Source of the DNA: Clostridia bacterium
GTDB lineage: Bacteria > Bacillota > DUOV01 > Zhaonellaceae
Length of the DNA: 51,844 nt
Direction: 5' to 3'
Assembly: GCA_012838615.1 (NCBI GenBank)
Contig: DUOV01000200.1
Coordinates: 1-51,844 of the forward strand
Shown here: positions 18,045-27,079 of the stretch, piece by piece
Numbering within the stretch: position 1 is the stretch's first letter
Layout of the letters: each line of letters opens with the position of its first letter
Translations under genes and position numbers: made by a program
The notes under the pieces: model-generated
Databases searched by the model: none
What the model was told of the DNA's origin: nothing
What the model saw: the letters and a program-made list of their open reading frames with translations, nothing else

Positions 18045-18677
18045 ATGAGCAAAATGTTTGATTTATCATATAGAAAAATCTTAGAAGATTCCGCTTCTAG
18101 TTCTCCGACACCTGGGGGCGGTAGCGTATCTGCTATGGTAGGGTGTTTGGGAGCTGCTATGGTTGCAATGGTTGGAAACTTGACTGTTGGCAAAGAAAAA
18201 TATAAAGAATATGAATCGCAAGTTAAAGTAATCTTAGAAAAAGCTTATGATATCATAAGCAAATTAGAGAACTTAGTTGATGAAGATATGGCCGCATTCG
18301 ATGGTTTTATGAGCGTATTAAGAATGCCTAAAGATACAGATGAACAAAAGAAGACCAGAGCTGAAAAAATGCAAGAAGCATTAAAAAAAGCTACTGATAC
18401 ACCGCTAGAAATTGCCCGGGTTTGCCTTGAATCCTTAAAAATTGCTGAGGAACTGTCTGCTTTTGGCAATAAAACTGCAATTAGCGACGTTGGAGTTGGT
18501 GCCTATGTTGCTGAAGCTGCTTTAAATAGTGTTTTATTAAGTGTCGATATTAATATTCCTAGTATCAAAGACATAGCTTACGTTGAAAAAGCAAACGCAG
18601 AAAAAGAACGTTTAATGGCTGAAGCCAAAGAACTAAAAGAGAAAGCTGTAAGCCAAGTTTTAGAAAGGATGAAATAA
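18045..18677 (+). CDS. fchA: Formimidoyl-THF cyclodeaminase-like protein
   Basis: Predicted to convert 5-formimino-THF to 5,10-methenyl-THF plus ammonia, or to act as a methenyl-THF cyclohydrolase (FchA) in acetogens and purinolytic anaerobes. The 210 residues match the FTCD_C family: TPGGGSVSAMVGCLGAAMVAMV (about residues 22-43) and the region KTAISDVGVGAYVAEAAL with the conserved acidic pocket. The gene directly follows folD by 21 bases with AGGAGG as SD and overlaps xseA by one base. The substrate is inferred from family and neighbour. Confidence 0.88.
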   Translation: MSKMFDLSYRKILEDSASSSPTPGGGSVSAMVGCLGAAMVAMVGNLTVGKEKYKEYESQVKVILEKAYDIISKLENLVDEDMAAFDGFMSVLRMPKDTDEQKKTRAEKMQEALKKATDTPLEIARVCLESLKIAEELSAFGNKTAISDVGVGAYVAEAALNSVLLSVDINIPSIKDIAYVEKANAEKERLMAEAKELKEKAVSQVLERMK

Positions 18678-19888
18678 TGTTTCCTACTGTTCGTTGTTTG
18701 ACAGTTACAGAACTAAATTCTTATATTAAGAATTTAATGGATAGTGATGAATTGTTAAGCAACGTATGGGTAAAAGGTGAAATTACAAATTTTAAGGAAG
18801 CAATATCAGGACACCTATATTTTGGCCTAAAAGATAGTAGTGCTGTCTTAAAATGCGTTATGTTTAGTTCTGCTGCTAGAAAACTATTGTTTAAACCAGA
18901 GAATGGTATGAAAGTAATGGTGCAAGGATATGTATCCATTTATACCAGAAATGGTGAGTATCAATTATATATTAGAGAATTACATACCATGGGGCTAGGT
19001 GATCTGCATATTGCTTTTGAACAGTTGAAAAAAAAGCTTGAGCTTAAAGGCTTATTTGAAATGAGCCACAAAAGAACAATACCGATTTTGCCAAGCAAAA
19101 TCGGTATTGTTACATCAATAACCGGCGCAGTATTACATGATATTATTACAGTAGCAAGACGAAGAAATCCTAATATTGAGCTTATAATCGCTCCTGCCTC
19201 AGTACAAGGAGCAGAAGCACCTGAGGAGATAGCAAAAGCCATAAATAGGTTAAATCAGCTTACTGCTTTAGATGTAATTATTGTTGCTCGGGGTGGAGGC
19301 TCTTTAGAGGAATTATGGGCTTTTAATACTGAGAAAGTTGCTCACGCCATTTACGATTCTGTAGTCCCGGTTGTTTCTGCTGTTGGTCATGAAACTGATG
19401 TAACAATAGCGGATTTAGTAGCTGATATGAGAGCTCCGACCCCCTCTGCCGCCGCTGAAATGTTAGTCCCTAGTCTACAACAATTAAAGGAGAAATTGCA
19501 CAAACAGATAGTTAAACTCCAGCATAATATGAATGCTATAATTGAAACAAACAAGTTAAAAATAGGCTACATTGCCAAAAGCAAAGTAATGCGTAACCCT
19601 ATAGTTAACCTCGACCAATTTAAACAATTTTTAGATTATGCAAGTAATCGTCTGGAAAATAGGATGCAAAACCTGGTTGCCCAATATCAAAAAGAACTGC
19701 AAAAATATGCAAAACAATTACATGCTTTAAGCCCTTTAGCTATCCTGCAAAGAGGTTATGCTATTTGTAAAACCCATGATGACAAATATATTTATGAAAC
19801 ATCTCAGGTAGAAATAGGCAATGTGATAAAAGTTATATTAAAAGAAGATTCCCTTGTGTGTAAGGTAATGGGGAAGGAGCGGTGTTAA
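18677..19888 (+). CDS. xseA: Exodeoxyribonuclease VII large subunit
   Basis: Catalytic subunit of the single-strand-specific exonuclease VII. The 403 residues have an N-terminal OB domain (about 5-100), the nuclease core with PSKIGIVTS (about 135-143) and RGGGSLEELWAFN (about 205-217) and VGHETDVTI, followed by coiled-coil segments and the C-terminal LQRGYAI block. The ATG overlaps the fchA stop (ATAATG), so the genes are coupled. A perfect 17-bp inverted repeat lies inside the conserved core at 19075-19111 (listed separately). Confidence 0.95.
   Translation: MFPTVRCLTVTELNSYIKNLMDSDELLSNVWVKGEITNFKEAISGHLYFGLKDSSAVLKCVMFSSAARKLLFKPENGMKVMVQGYVSIYTRNGEYQLYIRELHTMGLGDLHIAFEQLKKKLELKGLFEMSHKRTIPILPSKIGIVTSITGAVLHDIITVARRRNPNIELIIAPASVQGAEAPEEIAKAINRLNQLTALDVIIVARGGGSLEELWAFNTEKVAHAIYDSVVPVVSAVGHETDVTIADLVADMRAPTPSAAAEMLVPSLQQLKEKLHKQIVKLQHNMNAIIETNKLKIGYIAKSKVMRNPIVNLDQFKQFLDYASNRLENRMQNLVAQYQKELQKYAKQLHALSPLAILQRGYAICKTHDDKYIYETSQVEIGNVIKVILKEDSLVCKVMGKERC
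19075..19111. repeat. Perfect 17-bp palindrome inside xseA
   Basis: Arms 19075-19091 and 19095-19111 are exact reverse complements with a 3-base loop (CAA). They encode part of the conserved core (around IPILPSKIGIV). Such a long perfect stem is rare in coding DNA and may fold in the mRNA or extrude in DNA. Confidence 0.9.
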
Positions 19889-19889
19889 A

Positions 19890-20147
19890 GTGAGCGACCA
19901 AACAAATTCCCAGGCTGGACAAATCTCCTTTGAGGAGGCAATAAATAAATTAGAAGGTATAGTTCAATCTTTAGAAACCGGAAATATTAGTTTGGATGAA
20001 TCTTTAAGACTATTCCAAGAAGGAGTTCAACTAATAGATTTTTGTCAAAAAAAATTAACTATGGCTGAACAAAAAGTTTCTGTCTTAGTTCAAAAAAATG
20101 AAGAAATTTTTTTAGAACCATTTACAAATGAGGATTATAAAGAATGA
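19890..20147 (+). CDS. xseB: Exodeoxyribonuclease VII small subunit
   Basis: Regulatory subunit of exonuclease VII; several copies bind the helical part of XseA. The 85 residues contain the family signature FEEAINKLEGIVQSLETGNISLDESLRLFQEGVQL in the middle. GTG start behind AAGGAGCGG, one base after the xseA stop. Its stop overlaps the ispA start (ATGA), an arrangement of tight coupling. Confidence 0.95.
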   Translation: MSDQTNSQAGQISFEEAINKLEGIVQSLETGNISLDESLRLFQEGVQLIDFCQKKLTMAEQKVSVLVQKNEEIFLEPFTNEDYKE

Positions 20148-21034
20148 ATATAACTGACTATTTAAGCACAAGAAGAAAGCTAGTTGAGCAAGCTTTAGAT
20201 GAATTTTTACCTGGTGCGGATGAATATCCAAACAAGATACATAAAGCTATGCGGCACAGCATTTTTGCAGGAGGTAAAAGACTAAGACCTATATTGGTTA
20301 TTGCTTCTTGTGAGATTGTTGGAGGGACTATTAAACAAGCAATACCAACAGCATGTGCCGTTGAGTGTATTCACACTTATTCCCTTATCCATGATGATCT
20401 TCCCTGTATGGACGACGATGACTTAAGAAGGGGAATTCCGGCTTGTCACAAAGTATTCGGTGAAGGTATTGCTGTTTTAGCCGGAGATGCTTTATTAACT
20501 TTTGCTTTTCAGTTGCTGGCAAATAATTGCAAGTTGTCAGAGGTTTCAGAACATAATGCCTTAAAAGTGATAGCTGAAATCAGTAAAGCTTGCGGGACTT
20601 ATGGGTTAATTGGTGGACAAGTTATGGATCTGGAGTCTGAAAATCAGACAACCGATTTAAATACATTGAAATATATACATCAACATAAAACTGGAGCTTT
20701 AATAACAACCTCAATCCGTTCAGGCGCAATCTTAGCTAGCGCAAGCACCCAAGAGCTTGATATCTTAACGGAATTTGGGAATCTTCTTGGTTTAGCTTTT
20801 CAGATTACAGATGATATATTAGATGTTGAAGGTGCTTTAGAAAAACTAGGAAAAACTCCTGGTAAAGACAAGCAAAAAAACAAAGCTACTTTTCCTGCAC
20901 TTTATGGTTTACATGAATCTAAAATAATGGCTGAGAAATGTATCAACGAAGCAATTGGTTTAGTTAGACCCTTAGGCGAAAAAGGGCAAATACTGATTAA
21001 TATTGCAAATTATATATTAAAAAGGAACATGTAA
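20144..21034 (+). CDS. ispA: Farnesyl diphosphate synthase (polyprenyl synthetase family)
   Basis: Condenses IPP with DMAPP and GPP to give farnesyl diphosphate, the precursor of undecaprenyl carriers and quinones. The 296 residues show the first aspartate-rich motif DDLPCMDDDDLRRG (about 85-98), the GGKRLRP block before it, and the second motif ITDDILD (about 224-230). The start overlaps xseB by 4 bases. The gene is followed by the OLE RNA, oapA and dxs, a gene order typical of OLE-bearing Firmicutes. Confidence 0.95.
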   Translation: MNITDYLSTRRKLVEQALDEFLPGADEYPNKIHKAMRHSIFAGGKRLRPILVIASCEIVGGTIKQAIPTACAVECIHTYSLIHDDLPCMDDDDLRRGIPACHKVFGEGIAVLAGDALLTFAFQLLANNCKLSEVSEHNALKVIAEISKACGTYGLIGGQVMDLESENQTTDLNTLKYIHQHKTGALITTSIRSGAILASASTQELDILTEFGNLLGLAFQITDDILDVEGALEKLGKTPGKDKQKNKATFPALYGLHESKIMAEKCINEAIGLVRPLGEKGQILINIANYILKRNM

Positions 21035-21062
21035 TTTAATTATCAGGGTGAAGTTTTTTTGC

Positions 21063-21091
21063 TTGATATTTATTCTGATAGGGTATATAAT
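21063..21091 (+). promoter_or_regulatory. SigA promoter in front of the OLE RNA
   Basis: TTGATA at 21063-21068 and a perfect TATAAT at 21086-21091 are separated by exactly 17 bases. Predicted start is about 21097-21100, just before the OLE-like sequence. This would let the RNA and the downstream oapA-dxs genes be transcribed apart from xseA-ispA. Confidence 0.7.
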
Positions 21092-21097
21092 ATATTG

Positions 21098-21695
21098 TTG
21101 CATAGTTTATGGTGGCGCAGTATTCTAGTCAGAGCAATTAATTTTGAAGGCGGGCCTAAAAATCCGTCAAGGGCACAGCGATGAAGTTCCTGGTAATGGC
21201 TTTTGACGCCCAGTCGAGGGCTGTTGCTGGGAGTTAAGGGGGATAGGGCAATCTACAATGGCATGTAGGCGTTGACCCTACCCCCGTGGAGACCCATGTA
21301 CGTGAATAAGCTGCGGAAGTGAAATTACGGCATGGGATAGAAACCTGCAAGTTGGTACTAAGGCGTGCTAGCTGCAGTGTAGCCTGCCTTGAGTGGCCTT
21401 GGTGAATCTTAGCATAATTACCCAAAGGTTTAAGGCCAAAAACTTTTGGGTAAGCTAGTGAAACCAACGCTGCAAAAGAGGCTAGAAATTAAGCTGCTCT
21501 GCTGAGGAAAACTCCTAGACTGTTTTGCAAAGGCTTATATAGGATTAAAGTGTGAACTAAGTGGTAATCTAGCCCTGAATGCGGTGACGATTCAGAATAA
21601 TTTTTAAAGGGAAACCGCTGTTCTGGTGACAGACAGTAAATTATTGGGAAATCCTGCTAGACCTAAGTCACAAAGTTTACTATATAAGCTGCCAC
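21098..21695 (+). ncRNA. ole: OLE RNA (ornate large extremophilic RNA)
   Basis: About 600 bases with no plausible protein, GC-richer than the neighbouring genes and full of complementary segments, between ispA and a small membrane-protein gene followed by dxs. This is the standard place and size of OLE RNA, a large structured RNA of anaerobic and extremophilic Firmicutes that localises to the membrane with OapA and helps with stress such as alcohols and cold. Visible stems include GGGGGATAGGG (21238-21248) with CCCTACCCCC (21276-21285) enclosing CTACA/TGTAG, and TTACCCAAA with TTTGGGTAA at 21418-21453. The 5' end is set from the promoter at 21063-21091; the 3' end is approximate, just before the oapA SD. 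I could not run a covariance model, so identity rests on context, size and recognised sequence segments. Confidence 0.88.
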
Positions 21696-21724
21696 CAACC
21701 CTACTATTTGGAGGACTAAAGCAA

Positions 21725-22327
21725 TTGAGATATTCTAATAATGGTTTTACTGCAGTTAAGCGTGCAATTACAATAGGTTTAATTGCTTTTTTTTTAGCAA
21801 CCAGTATTGGAATAGGTTCCCAAAGTTTATTGGAAAGAATGTCTATAACACTTATAGCTTTTTCATTACTTGTTATAATTATACTGATAGGCATAATTTT
21901 TGATATAGTAGGAACTGCTGTAACAGCTGCTGATGAAACGCCCTTTCATGCTAAGGCAGCATGTAAGATACCTGGTGCTAAACATGCTATTTTACTTGTA
22001 AAGAATGCCGATAAAGTTGCCAACTTTTGCAATGATGTTGTTGGCGACGTAAGTGCTTCATTAAGCGGAGCTATCGGCGCAACTATTGTTAGTAACATTG
22101 CAAGTAATGGCACGGGAAATGGAGTTGTGTTAGGTAGCACAATCATGACTGGGTTTATTGCTGCCTTAACTGTAGGCGGAAAAGCCCTTGGAAAACATAT
22201 GGCTATCAACGAAAGCAATGAGATTATTTTCCATGTAGGAAAAATTTTTTATTTGATAGAGTATAAATTTGGATTGAAAATTTTAAAAGCTCCACCTAGA
22301 AAGGGAAGAAAAAATGCCAAATCTTAA
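21725..22327 (+). CDS. oapA: OLE-associated membrane protein OapA
   Basis: A 200-residue membrane protein encoded right after the OLE RNA. OapA binds OLE RNA and brings it to the membrane. Hydrophobic segments lie at about 14-32 and 40-64 and again in the glycine-rich middle (about 108-152). The stretch [18 protein letters not shown] just after the second segment looks conserved for the family. The TTG at 21725 is chosen because GGAGG at 21710-21714 lies 10 bases upstream; a GTG at 21626 would run through the conserved 3' domain of the RNA. The gene overlaps dxs by 14 bases. It resembles CNNM-type membrane domains, which fits proposed links to magnesium balance. Confidence 0.85.
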   Translation: MRYSNNGFTAVKRAITIGLIAFFLATSIGIGSQSLLERMSITLIAFSLLVIIILIGIIFDIVGTAVTAADETPFHAKAACKIPGAKHAILLVKNADKVANFCNDVVGDVSASLSGAIGATIVSNIASNGTGNGVVLGSTIMTGFIAALTVGGKALGKHMAINESNEIIFHVGKIFYLIEYKFGLKILKAPPRKGRKNAKS

Positions 22328-24191
22328 TATTTGCCCTGAATCATTACATAAAGCGTCACCAAAGGAACTGGAAAGATTAGCAGTTGAAATCAGAAGGAAA
22401 ATTATTGAAACAGTTGCTAAATCAGGGGGACATTTGGCTCCCAGCCTTGGAGTAATAGAGTTAACCCTGGCTTTACATAGTGTGTTTCATTCACCTCAAG
22501 ATAAAATAATTTGGGACGTTGGCCATCAAACTTATGCTCATAAAATTATTACTGGTAGGGGTAAACAGTTTAATACTTTACGTCAATACGGTGGTTTAAG
22601 TGGATTTCCTAAACGTTCGGAAAGTGTTCATGACGTGTTTGAAACCGGCCATAGCAGCACTTCCATATCTGCTGCCTTAGGAATGGCTCTAGCCAGAGAT
22701 TTAAAAAAAGAAAAACACGAAGTTATTGCAGTAATTGGCGATGGAGCTTTAACCGGAGGAATGGCCCTTGAAGCTTTAAATCATGCAGGCCACCTAGGTA
22801 CCCATCTGATTGTAGTTTTAAATGATAATGAAATGTCCATAGCCCCTAATGTAGGAGCTATGTCAGACTATCTAAGTAGAATCCGGACAGAACCTATATA
22901 CTCAAAGGGCAAAGAAGAGATAGAATTACTCCTAAAAAAGTTACCGACCATAGGTGATAAAGTATTTAAAATAGCTGATAAATTAAAAGATAGTTTAAAA
23001 TACTTAATTATACCTGGGATTTTATTTGAAGAGCTAGGATTTACATATTTAGGACCTATAGACGGTCATAATATCCAACTGATGAAAAGAGTACTAGAAC
23101 GAGCAAGAAGAACCAAAGGGCCTGTCTTAATTCATGTTGTTACCAAAAAAGGCAAGGGGTATAAACCTGCTGAGGAAAATCCAAATCGATTTCATGGTGT
23201 AGGGCCTTTTGATGTTCTTACAGGAAAAATCCAGACCAAATCTCCAGTTCCAACCTATACTGAAGTTTTTGGAAAAAAATTGGTAGAATTAGGCTATAAC
23301 GACAAAAATATTATTGCCATTACAGCAGCCATGCCTGATGGTACAGGTTTAAATTATTTTGCCAAGGAATTTCCGGACCGGTTTTTTGATGTGGGCATTG
23401 CTGAACAGCATGCAGTCACTTTAGGCGCTGGTTTTGCGGCTTCCGGTTATAAACCAGTTGTGGCTATTTACTCTACTTTTTTGCAAAGAGCTTTTGATCA
23501 GGTGTTACACGATGTTTGTATGCAAAATCTTCCGGTTTTACTAGTTATTGACCGAGCTGGTTTAGTTGGTGAAGATGGAGAAACACACCAAGGTATTTTT
23601 GATATATCATTTTTACGACCAATCCCTAATTTAACAATTATTGCCCCTAAAGATGAAGCTGAATTAGAAAAAGCATTGGAATATGGTATAAATTTAAATG
23701 CCCCCGTAGCTATTCGTTATCCAAGAGGAACCGGAATAGGCTCAGGCAAAATAATAAGTAACTTCACAACAAAATCTGAAGTCTTAAAAAATGGACAAGA
23801 TATTACTGTTTTTGCTATTGGTCCCATTACTTATAATTGTTTGCAGGCAGCTGAAATACTAAAAGACAAGAAAATTAATATAACAGTTATTAACGGTAGG
23901 TTTATCAAACCCCTTGATAAGGAAACCATTATCCAAATGTCCAGGCAAGCGAAATTAATCGTAACTGTTGAAGAACATATTGTAGCCGGAGGATATGGTT
24001 GTGGGGTACAAGAGGTTATAAATGAAGAAGGCATATGGACACCGGTTTTACAAATAGGTGTTCCTGACAAGTTCGTTACTCACGGATCCCCAAATTTACT
24101 TCGTCAACACTTAGGGTTTACTCCTGAAGGAATAGCAAATAAAATCTATCAATATTGGCAACAAATACTAAAAAAGAAAGCGGCAAACTAA
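22314..24191 (+). CDS. dxs: 1-deoxy-D-xylulose-5-phosphate synthase
   Basis: First enzyme of the MEP isoprenoid pathway: thiamine-diphosphate-dependent condensation of pyruvate and glyceraldehyde 3-phosphate. The 625 residues hold [12 protein letters not shown] (about 63-74), the ThDP motif [15 protein letters not shown] (about 143-157), the catalytic Glu region [12 protein letters not shown] and the C-terminal transketolase domain. It overlaps oapA, and with ispA upstream makes the isoprenoid part of this operon. The stop codon lies in the loop of a terminator hairpin. Confidence 0.97.
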   Translation: MPNLNICPESLHKASPKELERLAVEIRRKIIETVAKSGGHLAPSLGVIELTLALHSVFHSPQDKIIWDVGHQTYAHKIITGRGKQFNTLRQYGGLSGFPKRSESVHDVFETGHSSTSISAALGMALARDLKKEKHEVIAVIGDGALTGGMALEALNHAGHLGTHLIVVLNDNEMSIAPNVGAMSDYLSRIRTEPIYSKGKEEIELLLKKLPTIGDKVFKIADKLKDSLKYLIIPGILFEELGFTYLGPIDGHNIQLMKRVLERARRTKGPVLIHVVTKKGKGYKPAEENPNRFHGVGPFDVLTGKIQTKSPVPTYTEVFGKKLVELGYNDKNIIAITAAMPDGTGLNYFAKEFPDRFFDVGIAEQHAVTLGAGFAASGYKPVVAIYSTFLQRAFDQVLHDVCMQNLPVLLVIDRAGLVGEDGETHQGIFDISFLRPIPNLTIIAPKDEAELEKALEYGINLNAPVAIRYPRGTGIGSGKIISNFTTKSEVLKNGQDITVFAIGPITYNCLQAAEILKDKKINITVINGRFIKPLDKETIIQMSRQAKLIVTVEEHIVAGGYGCGVQEVINEEGIWTPVLQIGVPDKFVTHGSPNLLRQHLGFTPEGIANKIYQYWQQILKKKAAN

Positions 24192-24205
24192 AGACCGCTT
24201 TTTTT
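24177..24205 (+). terminator. Terminator overlapping the dxs stop
   Basis: AAAGCGG (24177-24183) pairs with CCGCTTT (24195-24201), loop of 11 bases containing the dxs stop, then a T-run to 24205. tlyA therefore probably has a further promoter or depends on read-through. Confidence 0.8.
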
Positions 24206-24241
24206 ACAATTCTAACCACCTAAAGAAAGAGAAGGATAAAA

Positions 24242-25057
24242 ATGGCAAAAAAAAGATTAGATTTGTTACTTGTTGAAAAAGGAATATTTGCCAGCAGAGA
24301 AAAAGCAAGAGCAGCTATTATGGAGGGCAGGATACAAGTTGATGGCAAAGTAATTGATAAAGCAGGTACAAATGTGGACGTTGAAGCCCAAATTGTAAAA
24401 ACCGGTAAAGAACATCCTTATGTCAGTAGAGGTGGCCTGAAATTAGAAAAAGCCATCAAATTTTTTAAGATAAATCTAAATAATAAAGTAGTTTTAGATG
24501 TAGGTGCCTCAACAGGAGGATTTACCCATTGTGTCTTGTTAAATGGTGCCAGTAAAGTATTTGCAGTTGATGTAGGGTATGGTCAATTAGCTTGGGAGCT
24601 TCGTCAAGATCCGAGGGTCGTGTCGTTAGAAAGATTTAATGTTAGATATTTAACTCCTGATAAATTAGGACAACTGGTCGATATTAGTACAATTGATGTA
24701 TCCTTTATCTCACTAAAAAAGGTTTTACCAGCTGTAATTAGCTGTTTAAAAACTGATGGAGAAATTATTGCCTTAATTAAACCTCAATTTGAAGCGGGTA
24801 AAGATAAAATAGGTAAAAAAGGAGTTGTGAGAGATCCAGAAGTACATAAAGATGTGCTTAACTCCATAATTACAGACTGCCAAAAATTTAAACTTTATCC
24901 GGCTGGCTTAACTTACTCGCCAATCAAAGGTCCAGAGGGCAATATTGAATACTTGATTTGGTTGAAAAAAAGTTTTTTAGAAAGTATACAGCTTATCGAT
25001 CTTGTACCTAAAGTTGTGGAAGAAGCACATATGCAGTTAGCCAAAAAGCGAGCTTAA
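24242..25057 (+). CDS. tlyA: TlyA-family rRNA (cytidine-2'-O)-methyltransferase
   Basis: Methylates ribose 2'-OH of cytidines in 16S and/or 23S rRNA in the family; related proteins are sometimes called haemolysins. The 271 residues have an N-terminal S4 RNA-binding domain (RLDLLLVEKGIFASREKAR, about 4-22) and a FtsJ-like SAM domain with VLDVGASTGGFTHCVL (about 84-99). The catalytic K-D-K-E tetrad is plausible (K66-like, D in DVSFISLKK, K in LIKPQFEAG). The SD AAGGAT is moderate. The neighbours nadK, argR and recN are the usual Firmicutes context. Confidence 0.93.
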   Translation: MAKKRLDLLLVEKGIFASREKARAAIMEGRIQVDGKVIDKAGTNVDVEAQIVKTGKEHPYVSRGGLKLEKAIKFFKINLNNKVVLDVGASTGGFTHCVLLNGASKVFAVDVGYGQLAWELRQDPRVVSLERFNVRYLTPDKLGQLVDISTIDVSFISLKKVLPAVISCLKTDGEIIALIKPQFEAGKDKIGKKGVVRDPEVHKDVLNSIITDCQKFKLYPAGLTYSPIKGPEGNIEYLIWLKKSFLESIQLIDLVPKVVEEAHMQLAKKRA

Positions 25058-25104
25058 AGAGGATTTAGTTGAATTTGGTAGAATAAACGGTAGGAGGGAT
25101 ATTT

Positions 25105-25623
25105 ATGCAAAGTATTGACTTTTTTGTTTTGGGTGCGATTCTAGGCATATATTTATTCTATAAAATATCCCGGTTCTACCAGCACAAAAAAAGGCAAATT
25201 ATACTCTATAAAGCAAAACGAGCAGAGAGTCAAGCTGTTAAAGTTTTGCAAAATGCCGGATTTAAAATTGTCGATGTGCAAAAAAGAATCAAAGTTAAAA
25301 CAAAGATTAATGGCAGGGAATTTTTTAATACTATAATTGCTGATATGATAGTTAAAAAAGGCCATAAAACTTTTTTAGTAGAAATAAAAACCGGTAAACA
25401 AACCGAAAAGAGCATACCACCTCAGGTACGAAGGCAATTATTAGAATATTATTTGGTGTTTAAACCTGATGGTGTGATTTTACTAGATATGGAAATCGGT
25501 AAATTATATAATGTCAGTTTCGATTTAGGACATAATTATAAATATAAAATATACTTAAGATACTTATTTGCATTTTTAGCTGGAGCTACTTTAGTAAGCT
25601 TGTATTTATCGTTCAAATGGTAA
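25105..25623 (+). CDS. Membrane-anchored PD-(D/E)XK nuclease-like protein
   Basis: I do not know a named gene for this 172-residue protein. It has a short N-terminal transmembrane helix (about 5-21), a basic linker, a soluble domain (about 30-145) and a C-terminal transmembrane helix (about 151-169). The middle carries a PD-(D/E)XK-like pattern: D in IIADMIVKKGHK followed by FLVEIKTGK (E-x-K), and a helix with QVRRQLLEYY, as in Holliday-junction or RecB-type nucleases. The SD is AGGAGGG. It lies between tlyA and nadK and overlaps the nadK leader. The fold is inferred by eye; substrate and activity are unknown. Confidence 0.7.
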   Translation: MQSIDFFVLGAILGIYLFYKISRFYQHKKRQIILYKAKRAESQAVKVLQNAGFKIVDVQKRIKVKTKINGREFFNTIIADMIVKKGHKTFLVEIKTGKQTEKSIPPQVRRQLLEYYLVFKPDGVILLDMEIGKLYNVSFDLGHNYKYKIYLRYLFAFLAGATLVSLYLSFKW

Positions 25624-25637
25624 GGAGCGTAATAAAA

Positions 25638-26492
25638 TTGCAGAACATTGGATTAGTAGTTAATTGGAGCAAGAGTGAAGCAATCAAGGTAGCAAATGAG
25701 TTAGTAAATTGGTTTTTGACTAAGGGTATCAAAGTTAGTTTACAACAAAATAAAGTTAATATGATAAGCAATACCTTACCCTTAAACCATTCAACAGTAT
25801 CAAGTGTTGATTGTATTTTAGTTCTTGGCGGGGATGGCACCCTTTTGAATACTGCTGGAGAATACGTAGATAGCTCCGTTCCATTATTAGGTATTAATTT
25901 CGGACAACTTGGATTTTTGACGTCATTGGAACTCTCTGATTTATATAATGGCCTTGAAGAATTGGTGAAGGGTAATTATACGGTTGAAAAAAGAATGATG
26001 CTAGAAGCTCAAGTTATTCGTAACAATAAGAGTATCAGAAGCTTTTATGCTTTAAACGACATTGTTGTTACAAAAGGCGCTTTTTCTAGAATTATACAAT
26101 TAGAAATGTACCTTTCTGATAAATATATTGAAACTTACCCTGCAGATGGTCTAATTATTTCTACCCCTACAGGTTCAACGGCTTACTCTCTATCTGCAGG
26201 TGGGCCTATAGTAGCTCCAAATTTAGAAGTTATAATCATTACCCCTATTTGTCCTCATAATTTATACTCTAGGCCTATGGTTATTTCACCTAATCAAGAC
26301 GTGGTTATTTCATTAGTTTCAAAAAACGCAGAAGTTATGTTGACTGTTGATGGGCAGCAAGGATTTCAGCTTGATTTTAAAGATAAAATCAGTATTAAGA
26401 AAGCACCTTTTCATACCCACATTATTAGGTTCCCTGAACGAAATTTCTTCGATGTGTTGAGGGAAAAAATGCGAGATGGTGGAAGTAAATGA
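25638..26492 (+). CDS. nadK: NAD kinase
   Basis: Phosphorylates NAD to NADP. The 284 residues have the signature GGDGTLL (about 64-70) with the catalytic Asp, the NE/D block (ALNDIVVTKG), the GlyGly-rich STPTGSTAYSLSAGGPI (about 175-191) and a C-terminal barrel strand. TTG 25638 is preceded by AAGGAG at 10 bases and avoids overlap with the previous gene; ATG 25617 would add seven residues. The stop overlaps the next ATG by 4 bases. The product supplies NADP for FolD and NfnAB in the same window. Confidence 0.95.
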   Translation: MQNIGLVVNWSKSEAIKVANELVNWFLTKGIKVSLQQNKVNMISNTLPLNHSTVSSVDCILVLGGDGTLLNTAGEYVDSSVPLLGINFGQLGFLTSLELSDLYNGLEELVKGNYTVEKRMMLEAQVIRNNKSIRSFYALNDIVVTKGAFSRIIQLEMYLSDKYIETYPADGLIISTPTGSTAYSLSAGGPIVAPNLEVIIITPICPHNLYSRPMVISPNQDVVISLVSKNAEVMLTVDGQQGFQLDFKDKISIKKAPFHTHIIRFPERNFFDVLREKMRDGGSK

Positions 26493-27061
26493 AGCTAGCA
26501 CCAAATGCTGTCTCAATTTCTCATATGCTAGCCAGACAAATTGTTGAAATTGGTGATACCGTAGTAGACGCTACCGCGGGTAACGGACACGATACAGTTT
26601 ATTTGGCTCAATTAGTCGGCCCATCAGGACAGATATATGCTTTCGATATCCAGGAAGAAGCTATTCTTTCTACTCACCAAAGAGTAGTTTTAGCCAACCT
26701 AGAGTCAAGGGTAAATATAATTCATGATGGACATCAAAACATAGATAAATATGTCAATCAACCTATAAAACTAGTAATGTTTAACTTAGGATATTTACCT
26801 GGGGGAGACAAAAAAATCATAACTAAACCAACAACAACCTTGGAAGCAATAAAAAAATCTCTAAAACTATTAGAATCTGATGGTGTAGTTTTATTGACCG
26901 TCTATACAGGGCATCCTGGTGGACAAGAAGAATGGGAAAAAATTCAACCATATCTTACAGAATTGCCAAAAGAACAATATGACGTAGTCATGTATAAACA
27001 TTTAAATAGAAGTTTGTCTCACCCATTTACAATTATGGTTCAATATATAGGTAATTCCTGA
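26489..27061 (+). CDS. mnmM: tRNA-modifying SAM methyltransferase, MnmM (YtqB) family
   Basis: A class I SAM methyltransferase of 190 residues that matches the YtqB family, shown in Bacillus to methylate nm5s2U34 of tRNA (MnmM). Motif I is VVDATAGNGHDTVYLA (about 23-38), with DIQ at the end of strand 2 and NLGYLPGGDK (about 97-106) as the typical catalytic loop. The ATG overlaps the nadK stop (ATGA). Older annotations call it a putative rRNA methylase. The family assignment is strong; the tRNA role is transferred. Confidence 0.85.
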   Translation: MKLAPNAVSISHMLARQIVEIGDTVVDATAGNGHDTVYLAQLVGPSGQIYAFDIQEEAILSTHQRVVLANLESRVNIIHDGHQNIDKYVNQPIKLVMFNLGYLPGGDKKIITKPTTTLEAIKKSLKLLESDGVVLLTVYTGHPGGQEEWEKIQPYLTELPKEQYDVVMYKHLNRSLSHPFTIMVQYIGNS

Positions 27062-27079
27062 CTAGGAAGGAGTTCGGAT

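Noticed and set aside
21234-21467. A 77-residue reverse frame in the OLE region
   Set aside because: It lies across paired stems of the structured RNA and has no SD or homologue-like pattern.
21626-21724. GTG start for oapA at 21626
   Set aside because: It would place the first 33 codons in the conserved 3' part of the OLE RNA and lacks an SD; TTG 21725 behind GGAGG is better.
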